From: Rhodothermia bacterium
GTDB taxonomy: Bacteria; Bacteroidota; Rhodothermia; Balneolales; Balneolaceae
NCBI GenBank assembly: GCA_030427885.1
Contig: JAUICM010000003.1
Coordinates: forward strand, 555,783-619,782
Length of the DNA: 64,000 nucleotides
Direction of reading: 5' to 3'
Shown here: in pieces, positions 24,130 through 33,167 of the stretch
Layout of the letters: every line of letters begins with the position of its first letter
How positions within the stretch are numbered: position 1 is the first letter of the stretch
Program-made: the position numbers and the translations under genes
The notes under the pieces: model-generated
The model's input: only the letters and a program-made list of their open reading frames with translations
The model's database searches: none
Told to the model about the DNA's origin: nothing

Positions 24130-25065
24130 ATGTTTTGGACATCACTACTGGTTGCCATGATCGTCCTGTATTTCATCTTCACAAGGCTATTCATCATAGT
24201 TGAATTTCGTGAAGAAGTGATCCAGGAGCGATTGGGTAAATTCAAGAAAAATTTAAAACCGGGTTTTCACTTCCTGGTTCCGTTTATTGATCGTCCGGCT
24301 TACAGCCGGGAGATGAGAGAGCAGGTGCTGGATGTACCCAGCCAAACTTGTATCACCAAAGATAATATTGAAGTGGCCGTAGACGGGTTGGTATACATCA
24401 AGGTTATGGATGCCTACAAAGCCAGTTATGGTATTTCCAACTATCAGGCTGCGGCGGTAAACCTTGCCCAGACAACTATGCGTAGTGAAGTTGGTAAGAT
24501 CACTCTCGACGATACCTTCTCTGAGCGCGAAAAGATGAACGAGAATATCGTACGTGAGATCGATAAAGCCGCTGATCCCTGGGGAATAAAAGTGTTGCGG
24601 TATGAGATCAAGAATATACGTCCTTCCAACGAGATCGTAGATACGATGGAAAAGCAGATGGAAGCCGAACGTGAGAAACGTGCTGAAATCACCCACTCTG
24701 AAGGATTCCGCCAGGCACGGATCAATGAATCTGAAGGGGAACAGCAATATCAGGTTCTCACTTCTGAAGCAAACCGGCAAAAACGAATCAACGAAGCTTT
24801 GGGTAAAGCCAAGGAGATCGAGTTGGTTGCACATGCCACAGCAAAGGGCATTCAGCGAATAGCAACTGCCATGCAAAAACCTGGCGGAGAACTGGCTGTG
24901 AAGACCAAACTTGTTGAACAATACATCGAGGAATTCGGAAATATCATCAAGAATTCAAATGTATCAGTGCTGCCGACCGAAACGGCTAACCTGAAGACCT
25001 TCTTTGAAGGTGTTGGTGTTGTTAGTGATCACGCCAAAAACAAACAACCTAAAGGAGGAGCTTAA
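24130..25065 (+). CDS. SPFH/stomatin-like protein (QmcA/slipin type), copy 1
   Basis: A 311-residue membrane-anchored scaffold protein: an N-terminal helix (about 3-20), then the SPFH domain (FREEVIQERLGKFKKNLKPG, DVPSQTCITKDNIEVAVDGL, TMRSEVGKITLDDTFSERE), then a long Ala/Glu-rich coiled coil (MEAEREKRAEITHSEGFRQ, INESEGEQQYQVLTSEANRQ). Such proteins oligomerise into large rings at the inner membrane and modulate proteases or microdomains. It is 1 bp after nfeD. It is about 315 residues long like its neighbour and is its diverged paralogue. Confidence 0.92.
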   Translation: MFWTSLLVAMIVLYFIFTRLFIIVEFREEVIQERLGKFKKNLKPGFHFLVPFIDRPAYSREMREQVLDVPSQTCITKDNIEVAVDGLVYIKVMDAYKASYGISNYQAAAVNLAQTTMRSEVGKITLDDTFSEREKMNENIVREIDKAADPWGIKVLRYEIKNIRPSNEIVDTMEKQMEAEREKRAEITHSEGFRQARINESEGEQQYQVLTSEANRQKRINEALGKAKEIELVAHATAKGIQRIATAMQKPGGELAVKTKLVEQYIEEFGNIIKNSNVSVLPTETANLKTFFEGVGVVSDHAKNKQPKGGA

Positions 25066-25066
25066 G

Positions 25067-26014
25067 ATGGGTTTTTTAGACATTATTGAAAATATCAGCT
25101 TCGCAGTGGTGATGATCATCTCCCTGTTCTTCCTGTTCAAGGTGGTACAATCATTCCGGCTGGTTCCAAACCAATACGCTTACATCGTTGAACGGCTGGG
25201 AAATTATCACAAAACACTTGGGCCTGGTTTCCATGCCCTTATTCCTTTCCTCGACAAAGTGGTCTACAAGCAGGATCTGAGAGAAGAAACCATAGAGGTT
25301 GAACCTCAGGAGTGTTTTACTAAAGACAATGTTAAGGTTGAAGTGGATGGCGTTATCTACCTGAGTGTAATGGAACCGGTAAATGCCAGTTATGGCGTCA
25401 CCAACTACCGATATGCGGCTATTCAGCTGGCGCAAACAACCACACGTTCGGTGATCGGACTCATGGATCTTGACGAGACCTTTGAGGAACGTGCCCGGAT
25501 GAGTAAAGAAGTGGTTGACGTACTTAGTGAGATGGAAATGCCATGGGGAATTAAAGTTCACCGATACGAGATCAAGAATATTGTAACGCCCCGAACCGTG
25601 CAAAATGCCATGGAACGGCAGATGACCGCTGAACGCGACCGCCGGGCTGTGATCGCTAAATCTGAAGGTATCAAAGGTTCCAAAGTGAATGATGCCGAAG
25701 GGGTTAAAGCAGAGATCATCAACATCTCTCAAGCTGAAATGCAACGACGCATCAACGAGGCTGAAGGTGTTGCACAGGAGATAGAATCACTGGCTGAAGC
25801 AACAGCGATATCTATTGAGAAGATCGCAGAAGCTCTCTCACAACCCATGGGAGCTGAAGCCATGCAACTCAGACTGGCTGAGAAATATCTTGGGCAACTC
25901 AAAGGTCTGGGGCGTGATGCGAATAACATCATCCTCCCACGTGACATCTCTGATTACGAAGAAGTAATGAAGGGACTTTCACTGAATGAGTTGAATAAGA
26001 TCAATAAGAAATAG
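25067..26014 (+). CDS. SPFH/stomatin-like protein (QmcA/slipin type), copy 2
   Basis: 315 residues from the ATG at 25067. It is preceded by AAAGGAGG, one of the few strong Shine-Dalgarno sequences in the window, which overlaps the end of copy 1. Same layout: N-terminal helix (about 9-28), SPFH domain (VPNQYAYIVERLGNYHKTL, LREETIEVEPQECFTKDN, TTTRSVIGLMDLDETFEER), coiled coil (MERQMTAERDRRAVIAKSEG). Two SPFH paralogues with one NfeD suggest a hetero-oligomeric assembly. Candidate effects are membrane fluidity or FtsH regulation, by family knowledge only. Confidence 0.92.
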   Translation: MGFLDIIENISFAVVMIISLFFLFKVVQSFRLVPNQYAYIVERLGNYHKTLGPGFHALIPFLDKVVYKQDLREETIEVEPQECFTKDNVKVEVDGVIYLSVMEPVNASYGVTNYRYAAIQLAQTTTRSVIGLMDLDETFEERARMSKEVVDVLSEMEMPWGIKVHRYEIKNIVTPRTVQNAMERQMTAERDRRAVIAKSEGIKGSKVNDAEGVKAEIINISQAEMQRRINEAEGVAQEIESLAEATAISIEKIAEALSQPMGAEAMQLRLAEKYLGQLKGLGRDANNIILPRDISDYEEVMKGLSLNELNKINKK

Positions 26015-26030
26015 GAATAGAACGACGATT

Positions 26031-26073
26031 GACGAATGACGACTGGCTGTAGCCGTTCGTCGACCGTCTTTTG
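26031..26073. terminator. Hairpin between convergent SPFH and M23 genes
   Basis: A GGCT-GT-AGCC core (26045-26054) is extended by GACGA/TCGTC and GACG/CGTC stretches with mismatches, then T-rich sequence (TTTTGTCGTTTTT) on the plus strand. The position between converging stops suits a bidirectional terminator. Confidence 0.55.
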
Positions 26074-26080
26074 TCGTTTT

Positions 26081-26887
26081 TCAGATCGCTTTGTAGCTTT
26101 TACCCTGCTGAAGCATTTCAACACCTTCACCGGTTCTGAACTTCACAGGAAGTGTAATAAAGCCACCATCATTATTGGCTTTTTTAACGTTAAAGTGAAG
26201 ATGAGGTCCGGTAGCATAACCTGTTGCGCCGGAATAACCTATCAAAGTACCAACCCGTACCCGCTGACCAACTGCTACTATTGCGCCGTTCAACTTTAAG
26301 TGAGAGTAATCAGCCAGGGTTCCATCGTTATGAAGTATGGTGATGTAGTTGGCTTTATGCATATAATCTTCGGATCCGCCTCCACTGTTAAAATTCTCCA
26401 CTACTTCAACTACCACACCTGAACGGGCTGCAAAAACTTCGGTTCCTTCATCAAGATCGAAATCGAGCGAATAATTAATTCGTCCGACATGTGAAAAACT
26501 ACCGTGATACCCTTGTGTGACCTTATGTGTGTCTCCCACATGGAAAGGAAGTCGATACTCATAGCTATCATTATGCTTCGCGAATATGCTTCCCATATAA
26601 TATTTATAGCTCGACTTAAACTCCCATTTCTCATTTTCCCGAACCGGCGAAAGAATCGCGATCAGTTTCTCTGATCTCCCGTTAATAACATCTGAAAGCG
26701 GCAGTCTCTTACTAGAAGACATATTGTTTAGCTCTGCATCAAGCTCAATGGTAACAGGATATATATTCTTATTACGGGCATGTAATTCCACTACCCCATC
26801 CTTTTCAACGCGGTATACTTCTACGGTTTGTTCCTGCCTTCCGGAACCCAGAAAAAGAAGTACAAAAGTAACCCAAATCAATTTCAT
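26081..26887 (-). CDS. M23 (LytM-type) metallopeptidase, exported
   Basis: A 268-residue protein with an N-terminal signal (MKLIWVTFVLLFLGSG). The first half is a beta-rich domain (VELHARNKNIYPVTIELDAE). The catalytic domain has the first ligand pair in the variant form SHVGRINYSLDFDLDEGTEV, the central GVVVEVVENF region, an H in ITILHNDGTLADYSHLKLNG, and HLHF near the C-terminus. The first motif follows the H-x-G-x-x-x-Y-x-x-D-F subfamily, not the classic H-x-x-x-D, so metal binding is probably retained. The likely role is peptidoglycan cross-bridge cleavage or remodelling. Monocistronic. Confidence 0.88.
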   Translation of the reverse strand: MKLIWVTFVLLFLGSGRQEQTVEVYRVEKDGVVELHARNKNIYPVTIELDAELNNMSSSKRLPLSDVINGRSEKLIAILSPVRENEKWEFKSSYKYYMGSIFAKHNDSYEYRLPFHVGDTHKVTQGYHGSFSHVGRINYSLDFDLDEGTEVFAARSGVVVEVVENFNSGGGSEDYMHKANYITILHNDGTLADYSHLKLNGAIVAVGQRVRVGTLIGYSGATGYATGPHLHFNVKKANNDGGFITLPVKFRTGEGVEMLQQGKSYKAI

Positions 26888-26953
26888 GGTTTAAACTTAG
26901 CCAATCCTGATAAATGATGTACTATTCTTAACCAGTCATTTTTATATTCGCTT

Positions 26954-27538
26954 ATGAATATGTTCGCACTTTACCTTGTTTTTCTGCTGGCGGTTAGAAG
27001 AAGCACTGAACCCGATGACCCGGAATTACTTCTGGCAATTAAGAACGGGGATCATACAGCGTTCCGAACTTTCTTTGAGAAGCATCATAACTACCTGTAC
27101 CATTTTCTATTGAAAAGAGGTGTTTCTGAGCAACAGGCTGAAGACCTGATCCAACAAGCTTTTGTGATGATCTGGGAGAAACGGGATCAGATCGACGAAT
27201 CTAAATCACTTCGCTCTTACCTGTTCCGAATCGCATATACCAGAATGCTCAATGTATTCCGGGATACAGCTAAATTCTCTGAAGAAGCTGAACCTGATCT
27301 CGAACAGGGTACTCACGAAACAGACAAACTGGTTCAAACAAAGGAACTGGGACAGGCTATCGAACAATCCATCAGTTCTATGCCTGAAAAACGACAGGAG
27401 GTTTTTCGCTTGTGCTTCATCCAGGAGTTCACTTATAAAGAAGCTGCTGAAGTAATGCAGGTTTCGGTAAAGACCATTGAGAATCACATGGGACTGGCTT
27501 TAAAAGATCTGCGCGGGAAGCTGGAGCGGTTTAGGTAG
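26954..27538 (+). CDS. ECF RNA polymerase sigma factor, FecI-like
   Basis: A 194-residue extracytoplasmic-function sigma factor. Region 2 includes DLIQQAFVMIWEKRDQI and SYLFRIAYTRMLNVFRD (about 64-103); region 4 includes RQEVFRLCFIQEFTYKEAAE and VSVKTIENHMGLALKDLRGK (about 140-190). It probably directs transcription of the TonB receptor system downstream, whose FecR-type anti-sigma gene begins at 29564; unusually, two other genes lie between. The first 16 residues (MNMFALYLVFLLAVRR) are hydrophobic, odd for a cytosolic sigma factor, and no alternative in-frame ATG/GTG/TTG lies between residue 3 and the domain. Confidence 0.9.
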   Translation: MNMFALYLVFLLAVRRSTEPDDPELLLAIKNGDHTAFRTFFEKHHNYLYHFLLKRGVSEQQAEDLIQQAFVMIWEKRDQIDESKSLRSYLFRIAYTRMLNVFRDTAKFSEEAEPDLEQGTHETDKLVQTKELGQAIEQSISSMPEKRQEVFRLCFIQEFTYKEAAEVMQVSVKTIENHMGLALKDLRGKLERFR

Positions 27539-27609
27539 GTTTAAATTAAAACGAGTGTATCAGATCAGTTGGATCTTTAGCAAATTCCAGGTGCTTTTTC
27601 TATTAACTG

Positions 27610-28407
27610 CTAATCTTGCATTTTTTTAATATGCTCTGCCACATCCACCAGTGGTGCGATCCAGATCTCTTTCTCTTTTGATTTGAGATATTCGATCAAT
27701 TCCTGATGTGCTTTCAGATAGACGTTCAGTCCATGCTCACCTCCTACACCGTGGAATAGAAATACCAGCAACGCTTTCTGTTCGATGGCTTTATCCACCA
27801 TTTCAATAAGCTCCTGACCAGATTCACCGTTTATCATGAATGCCCCGATATTAAAAAGATCTACAGAACCTGACTTCTCATATCTCCCGGTTACTCCCCT
27901 TGCGCCGACAAACTCAGATCGAATAGTATCTACATAACTTTCTCCCCCTGCTTCCATATCACCACAAGGATATGCCAGAGTTCTGTTTTCCGGTTTTTTC
28001 CCATCTATCTTTGAAAGAATTAAGTTTGTAAGAACGATCTCATCGGCCATTCGTTGAACTGAATAATTATTCAGATCGTAGTCCGGGCTAACAAATTCCC
28101 GACCTGCTCTTCCTCCTTCACAGGGATGAAACATGGTGTGATTGCCAAGTTCATGTCCCTTTACTGCTACAGGCTTCCACTCCTCTGACCGGTTTTTCAA
28201 AGCCGTAAAATTAGAAGTAAGATAAAAAGTCCCCTTTAATCCCAACTCATCCAGCGCCGGAATAACATTATCCAGATGTACATTAAGTGCATCATCATAG
28301 GTAAGTGATACAGCAGCTTTCTTTCCATTCCAAGGAGTTCTATCCTGAGCTTTAAGTTGACCAACACCTGTCGCCATCAGAAGTATGATTAATGATATTC
28401 CTTTCAT
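27610..28407 (-). CDS. Exported polysaccharide deacetylase (NodB/CE4-like)
   Basis: 265 residues from the ATG at 28407; the longer frame to 28512 adds a leader that would bury the signal peptide (MKGISLIILLMATGVGQLKA). NodB-type motifs: KAAVSLTYDDAL (motif 1, with metal Asp), HELGNHTMFHP (motif 2, H-x-x-x-H), AYPCGD and LLVFLFHGVGGEHG. These indicate a metal-dependent N- or O-deacetylase acting on an envelope or extracellular sugar polymer. It is antisense to its neighbours and splits the sigma factor from the FecR/receptor genes. Confidence 0.88.
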   Translation of the reverse strand: MKGISLIILLMATGVGQLKAQDRTPWNGKKAAVSLTYDDALNVHLDNVIPALDELGLKGTFYLTSNFTALKNRSEEWKPVAVKGHELGNHTMFHPCEGGRAGREFVSPDYDLNNYSVQRMADEIVLTNLILSKIDGKKPENRTLAYPCGDMEAGGESYVDTIRSEFVGARGVTGRYEKSGSVDLFNIGAFMINGESGQELIEMVDKAIEQKALLVFLFHGVGGEHGLNVYLKAHQELIEYLKSKEKEIWIAPLVDVAEHIKKMQD

Positions 28408-28566
28408 TTCAAAAATGAGTTTCTTTTTATTCCGTTCGGATAATAAGCTATTTGGCCTGGTATTTGAATTGTATTTTTTCACAATTCCTGTTAGGGGTAC
28501 TCTTCCACTCATGTGTACTAAGGGTGAATCAATGAAAACTCCTTAAACAAACAACGAGGAAACCCC

Positions 28567-29505
28567 ATGAAAACACTAAGCACATTTAAACACCTATCAG
28601 TTTTGGCTGTCGCCTTATTGGTAAGCTTAGCAGCCTGTTCGTCTGTGAATAATGATACCGATGAGATCACAGAAGCAGATCTTGAGCTCGCCGCTCAGAT
28701 CGTTGGAACCTCTCTTGCTGATGATGAATCAGGAATGATGTCGAGCATGTATGACACTTTTTCTGATATCGATGCCCAGAGTATTAGCTATGGAGGAAAT
28801 GCACGTTTTAAGAATAACGGAGACCGTGGCAATGAACGCAGCGGACGCGGTGGTGAGCATAATTTCACCCACGAGTACGACTCTCTTACGGGAGTTCACA
28901 CTATCTCTTTTGAGCGTTCAGTTGAAAACGACCGGTTTCAGAAAAGTATCAGCGTTGAACAGAAGATCATATTCACCGATCCTGACGGCGAATTCATTGC
29001 GCGCCCCAAAGAAAACAAAGAGGCGATCGAAACAATCTCATTTACCGGTTCTAAATCAGGTACGAGTGAGTCACCATACCGAAGCTCTAATTTCACCAAG
29101 ATCGATAGCTTCTTCGTAGCCGGTCTACACTCTACCAGCACTACCCTTTCTATCGATGGCACCCACAACGGTACCGGTGAGATGGAAGGCACCCGAAGAG
29201 ACAGCAGTACAATCTCAGGCTCATTTGAAGTAAGCATCGCTTTCGAAAATGTGGAAGTAAACAAAGATACTGTGCTGGCTTATGGTAACCTCGAAAACGG
29301 TGTAAGCGGAACCCTTACTTACAGTATTAATATGATTAAGACTGTGGATGGTGTTCCTGAAGAGAAGATCGTTGAAGGTACGATCGACCTCGAAGAAGAC
29401 GGAACTGCTCTCATGCGTTTCAACAAATTCCCTAAAGTATTCCGCCTCTCACTGCTTGATGGTGAGGAATCAAACGGACAGGGTGACCGACGCAGACACA
29501 GATAA
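28567..29505 (+). CDS. Hypothetical lipoprotein upstream of FecR
   Basis: A 312-residue lipoprotein: a signal with LVSLAAC (Cys24), then an Asp/Glu-rich stretch (NNDTDEITEADLELAAQIVG), a Gly/Arg/Asn-rich low-complexity patch (GDRGNERSGRGGEHNFTHEY) and a long beta-rich region (TGVHTISFERSVENDRFQKS, GTHNGTGEMEGTRRDSSTIS). The C-terminus is very polar and basic (GQGDRRRHR). I do not recognise the family. It is in line with fecR and the TonB receptor but a terminator lies just after it. It may be the abundant first product of that transcription unit. Confidence 0.75.
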   Translation: MKTLSTFKHLSVLAVALLVSLAACSSVNNDTDEITEADLELAAQIVGTSLADDESGMMSSMYDTFSDIDAQSISYGGNARFKNNGDRGNERSGRGGEHNFTHEYDSLTGVHTISFERSVENDRFQKSISVEQKIIFTDPDGEFIARPKENKEAIETISFTGSKSGTSESPYRSSNFTKIDSFFVAGLHSTSTTLSIDGTHNGTGEMEGTRRDSSTISGSFEVSIAFENVEVNKDTVLAYGNLENGVSGTLTYSINMIKTVDGVPEEKIVEGTIDLEEDGTALMRFNKFPKVFRLSLLDGEESNGQGDRRRHR

Positions 29506-29516
29506 TTAACTTCAAT

Positions 29517-29547
29517 AAAAGCAGGTTGCTCTAAGCAGCCTGCTTTT
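29517..29547 (+). terminator. Terminator between the lipoprotein gene and fecR
   Basis: AAAAGCAGG (29517-29525) pairs with CCTGCTTTT (29539-29547), with inner TTGC/GCAG contacts. It lies only 16 bp before the FecR start, leaving no room for a separate promoter, so fecR and the receptor gene probably depend on read-through of this element. Confidence 0.8.
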
Positions 29548-29563
29548 CCTATTATCCACTACC

Positions 29564-30514
29564 ATGACAACCGATACTAATCTCCCCGAAAACGACGCCG
29601 ATCTTATACTTGCAAGATCTATAGGCGATGCTATTACTGAAGGCAGGACTTTTTCTGAACTTGGAGATGATCTGGTTGAGTTGCTGGTGGATCATAAAAA
29701 CCAGGAGATACATGATTATCAGCAAAGCCATGCAAGAACCGAAGTTATTTGGTCAGCAATACAGGCACAGACCTCCACCCGGGTACTACCCCTCTATCAG
29801 CGTTCATCAACCATTGCATGGGTGGCGGCCGCAGTGGTACTCATAGCTGCTTTCATCGGATTTTACTGGATAAGCCTTGGCCCTGTACCAGAATTGATAG
29901 CTCAATCCGACTCCACTATTCAAACCATCAGCCTGGAAGATGGAACAGAAGTGACCTTACGCCCATATTCTCAGATCTATATGCTTACTGCTGATAAAGA
30001 TGAACGAACGTACACCCTTGAAGGGGAAGCCTTTTTTGATGTAGTAAGCGATCCTAACCGGCCTTTTAGTGTTAGTTCAGGTGAAGGAACTGTTACAGTA
30101 CTTGGCACTCGGTTTAACCTGAGTAACTGGGGTAATAAGACCAGTGTTTTCCTTGAGGAAGGAAGTGTGAGATTCTCAGCAAAAGATCAGGAAGTGCTCC
30201 TGAAACCCGGAGAACGAGCCGTTTTTGGGAATGGTGGAATGTCAGAACCCGAAATGGTCTCCGAGGCTGTGTATACCGACTGGATCAGCAATACCATTAT
30301 CTTTGATGGAAGCAGCCCTGAGGACGTGGTTGCCGAGATCGGCCAGCATTACAACATCACTATCAATATTGATACCCTGAAAGACCGCAGCACCATTGAC
30401 GGTACCCTTAGATTAGATTCTATCACACAAACGCTGGATGACCTGGGACTGGTATTGGGTGGCTCGTTCCGCGAGACGACCGAGAATAAATACACTTTCA
30501 TTTCACAGGAATAA
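29564..30514 (+). CDS. FecR-type anti-sigma factor
   Basis: A 316-residue inner-membrane regulator. The cytoplasmic N-terminus of about 80 residues (IGDAITEGRTFSELGDDLVE, then QIWS-like TEVIWSAIQAQT) should bind the sigma factor. One transmembrane helix follows (about 83-105), then the periplasmic FecR domain (IQTISLEDGTEVTLRPYSQI, GEAFFDVVSDPNRPFSVSSG, GTVTVLGTRFNLSNWG) and a C-terminal DUF4974-like domain (IIFDGSSPEDVVAEIGQHYN, IDGTLRLDSITQTLDDLGLV). It senses the STN domain of the receptor encoded one base downstream, as in FecIRA-type cell-surface signalling. Confidence 0.93.
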   Translation: MTTDTNLPENDADLILARSIGDAITEGRTFSELGDDLVELLVDHKNQEIHDYQQSHARTEVIWSAIQAQTSTRVLPLYQRSSTIAWVAAAVVLIAAFIGFYWISLGPVPELIAQSDSTIQTISLEDGTEVTLRPYSQIYMLTADKDERTYTLEGEAFFDVVSDPNRPFSVSSGEGTVTVLGTRFNLSNWGNKTSVFLEEGSVRFSAKDQEVLLKPGERAVFGNGGMSEPEMVSEAVYTDWISNTIIFDGSSPEDVVAEIGQHYNITINIDTLKDRSTIDGTLRLDSITQTLDDLGLVLGGSFRETTENKYTFISQE

Positions 30515-30515
30515 T

Positions 30516-33167
30516 ATGCGTGCTAACGTGCGATTGATTTTAGCTGTAATTGCATGTCTGTTTCTTACTAAGCCTGTGCTTCTTGCACAAAGTTATTCCT
30601 ATACCAATCAGCCTCTGCGAAAGGTCATTACTGACATTGAAAACAATACCGAGTATCGGTTTCTTTATCGTGAAGCGCTGATATCAGATATCAAAGTAAG
30701 TATGGAAGCTGATGAGAATTCCGTAATGGCTCAGCTTTCTGATGAGCTAAAGCCTAATAATATTGGCCTTAAAGTTGATGAAGACCGTAAGCAAGCCCTG
30801 ATCTATCGTTCGAGTGAGAAAGACGCCATCAAAACCATACGGGTGAATGGTTTCGTGATTGATTCCAGAACCGGCGACCGCCTTCCCTATTCCACGATCT
30901 CATGGAGAGATAACGGAGAACTTAAAGGAGTCGCATCAAATCCATCCGGTTCTTTTGATATCATCACCAATTCTGATGCTTCAGAGTTGTCGTTCATCGT
31001 TTCCTATGTTGGATACAAACCCCAATCTTTTGCCCTATCCTTTGACGAACAAACACTCTGGAAAGACATTTCTATCAGAATAGAACCCGAAGAATTCGGA
31101 GGAAAAGAGATCGTCATTAAAGGAGTTAATTTCTACACTATTTCTGACACTGTACTGGATGGAATGGTAAAAGTAGGTGCATTTAGTCCACTTGGTGAAA
31201 GCAATGCGGTCCGCTCTTTACAAATGTTACCCTCTGTGAATTTAAATAATGCCATAAGCGACGGGATCAATATCAGGGGGAGTAGTTCTGATGGATTTCA
31301 GGTATTACTGGATGGACAGGTAATGTACCATCAAAGTCATCTTTTTGGTTTGCTGGATGCGATGAATCCTGATGTTCTTAAAACCAGCGGTTTCTACTAT
31401 GATATCACCCCGGCACAGTTTCAGGCACCATTGGGAGGAACTCTATCGCTGATCACTAAAACAGCTTCACTGAATGAAATCAGAGGATCAGCCGGGTTTA
31501 GTAATACTGCCGGAAATGCTACTCTTGAGATCCCGCTCTTAAAAGGAACTTCCAGCCTGCTTGTTTCCGGAAGACTTTCATATCTGGACAAGATCAATTG
31601 GCTTAATAACCAGCGCCTTGTAGAGTTTGGACTGGATGTTAACAGGCCTGCAGATGTAGTCCTGGAGCAACCCCCTCCTCCCCAGGGTGGCCCCAATTTT
31701 ATACAAAGTATAAGTTTGAATACGATTGATGTTGAAAATACTGAAGCACAGTTCTATGATATCCATAGCAAGCTCTATTTTGAGACAACCAATGGAAATC
31801 AGTTCTCAGTAAGCGGGTATCTGGGACATGATGATGCCAGCCAGGATTATTTTCGTTCTGTTTCTGATATTCCTGTGGAATACACAACCACTAACTTCTG
31901 GGACACAAAAACCGTCTCTGCAAATTTCAGTGCCCGGCTTTCAGAAAACACCTTCTCAGAATCGAGCCTTGGCTTCAGTCATTATGAAAGTGAATATGCT
32001 AAAGATGACTTTGAGTTCCAGTTCCGTCAGGATCAGTCAGGACCTAACCGGGATTCCAGTATAACGGCCAGAATATCGCTCAGTAACTCCTTAACCGAGT
32101 TTACCGCCCATCAGTCCTTCTACACTACTTTCGAGGGCTTATCAATGAAATACGGGATAAAATACAGTGATTTCGATGTGGAGTATACTGAGATCAGTCT
32201 GTTAAGGAATTCTTTCAGAAACCGTAGAACCAGCCAGCTTGTTGACCTCTACCACCAGCTTGATATCACTAATTTTGAGCAGGTTAATATCAATCTTGGA
32301 AACAGGTTCCATTATTTCAGTAATGGCCGGTATCTGAAGTGGTCGCCCCGGGCTAAAGTTCAAATCTTCCCCGAAAGCATGGTTTCAGCCGGACTCGGTT
32401 TCAGCCGGAATTATCAATTCATGCACCAACTTCAGTTCTATAATATCAATAGTTCTGATTTCTGGGTGCTAACCAATGAAGATCAGCCACCCTCAGCTGT
32501 TAATTATTACACAGCCAGTATACAGTTTCGACCAGCTGATATGCTGTATCTCCAGGTGGAAGGATATTACAAAGCGTTCGAAAATCTCAGGTTCCATGAG
32601 CTGAATACCGGATTGGCCTCCAATTCATTCAGAAACGATGAATCTCCCTGGTTTTTTGAAAATGAAGGAATAGGAAAAGGGATCGAAGTTTTAATGAAAA
32701 ACCGATTCAATAAGATCTCATTTACCAGTGCTTATACTTTGTCTTCCATCAAATTGCGGAATGACCGTATCAATAATGGGGATTATTTCTACGCCGACTG
32801 GGATCGAAGGCACCAATTTTCTATGGTCTCTGAAGTGGCGATGTTCACCGGTTTTAATGCTTATGTGTCGTATACTTATGGAACCGGTTCTCCTAATCGT
32901 TTCGATCTGCAACGTTTTCAGGAGACTCCCCGGCTTCCCGACTATTCACGCGTTGATCTCACATTCTCCTATTCTGTTCTGTTGCGTGAGAATGCTCTGA
33001 AAGTATCGGTTTCTATCTATAACCTTACCGATAACAGAAATCCGTGGTACGCGGAGCGCAAGCCAGTTACTATTGAAACCCGGAACAGAGAATTACGGGC
33101 TTCAGCTATGACCAACGTATTCGATCTTGGAATTCAGCCTTCCTTCAGTATTGCCTATTACTTTTGA
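30516..33167 (+). CDS. TonB-dependent transducer with STN signalling domain (FecA-like)
   Basis: 883 residues from the ATG at 30516, one base after fecR. Order: signal peptide (about 1-24), STN domain (about 25-95, LRKVITDIENNTEYRFLYRE, AQLSDELKPNNIGLKVDEDR), a carboxypeptidase-like beta domain (about 105-190, RVNGFVIDSRTGDRLPYSTI), a plug (NAVRSLQMLPSVNLNNAISD, GINIRGSSSDGFQVLLDGQV) and a large barrel ending in a C-terminal Phe. The STN domain plus FecR neighbour make it a transducer that signals ligand binding to the sigma factor. The ligand is unknown; there is no SusD partner, so a siderophore or small organic ligand is as likely as a glycan. It overlaps the convergent cyclase gene by 10 bp. 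Confidence 0.93.
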   Translation: MRANVRLILAVIACLFLTKPVLLAQSYSYTNQPLRKVITDIENNTEYRFLYREALISDIKVSMEADENSVMAQLSDELKPNNIGLKVDEDRKQALIYRSSEKDAIKTIRVNGFVIDSRTGDRLPYSTISWRDNGELKGVASNPSGSFDIITNSDASELSFIVSYVGYKPQSFALSFDEQTLWKDISIRIEPEEFGGKEIVIKGVNFYTISDTVLDGMVKVGAFSPLGESNAVRSLQMLPSVNLNNAISDGINIRGSSSDGFQVLLDGQVMYHQSHLFGLLDAMNPDVLKTSGFYYDITPAQFQAPLGGTLSLITKTASLNEIRGSAGFSNTAGNATLEIPLLKGTSSLLVSGRLSYLDKINWLNNQRLVEFGLDVNRPADVVLEQPPPPQGGPNFIQSISLNTIDVENTEAQFYDIHSKLYFETTNGNQFSVSGYLGHDDASQDYFRSVSDIPVEYTTTNFWDTKTVSANFSARLSENTFSESSLGFSHYESEYAKDDFEFQFRQDQSGPNRDSSITARISLSNSLTEFTAHQSFYTTFEGLSMKYGIKYSDFDVEYTEISLLRNSFRNRRTSQLVDLYHQLDITNFEQVNINLGNRFHYFSNGRYLKWSPRAKVQIFPESMVSAGLGFSRNYQFMHQLQFYNINSSDFWVLTNEDQPPSAVNYYTASIQFRPADMLYLQVEGYYKAFENLRFHELNTGLASNSFRNDESPWFFENEGIGKGIEVLMKNRFNKISFTSAYTLSSIKLRNDRINNGDYFYADWDRRHQFSMVSEVAMFTGFNAYVSYTYGTGSPNRFDLQRFQETPRLPDYSRVDLTFSYSVLLRENALKVSVSIYNLTDNRNPWYAERKPVTIETRNRELRASAMTNVFDLGIQPSFSIAYYF

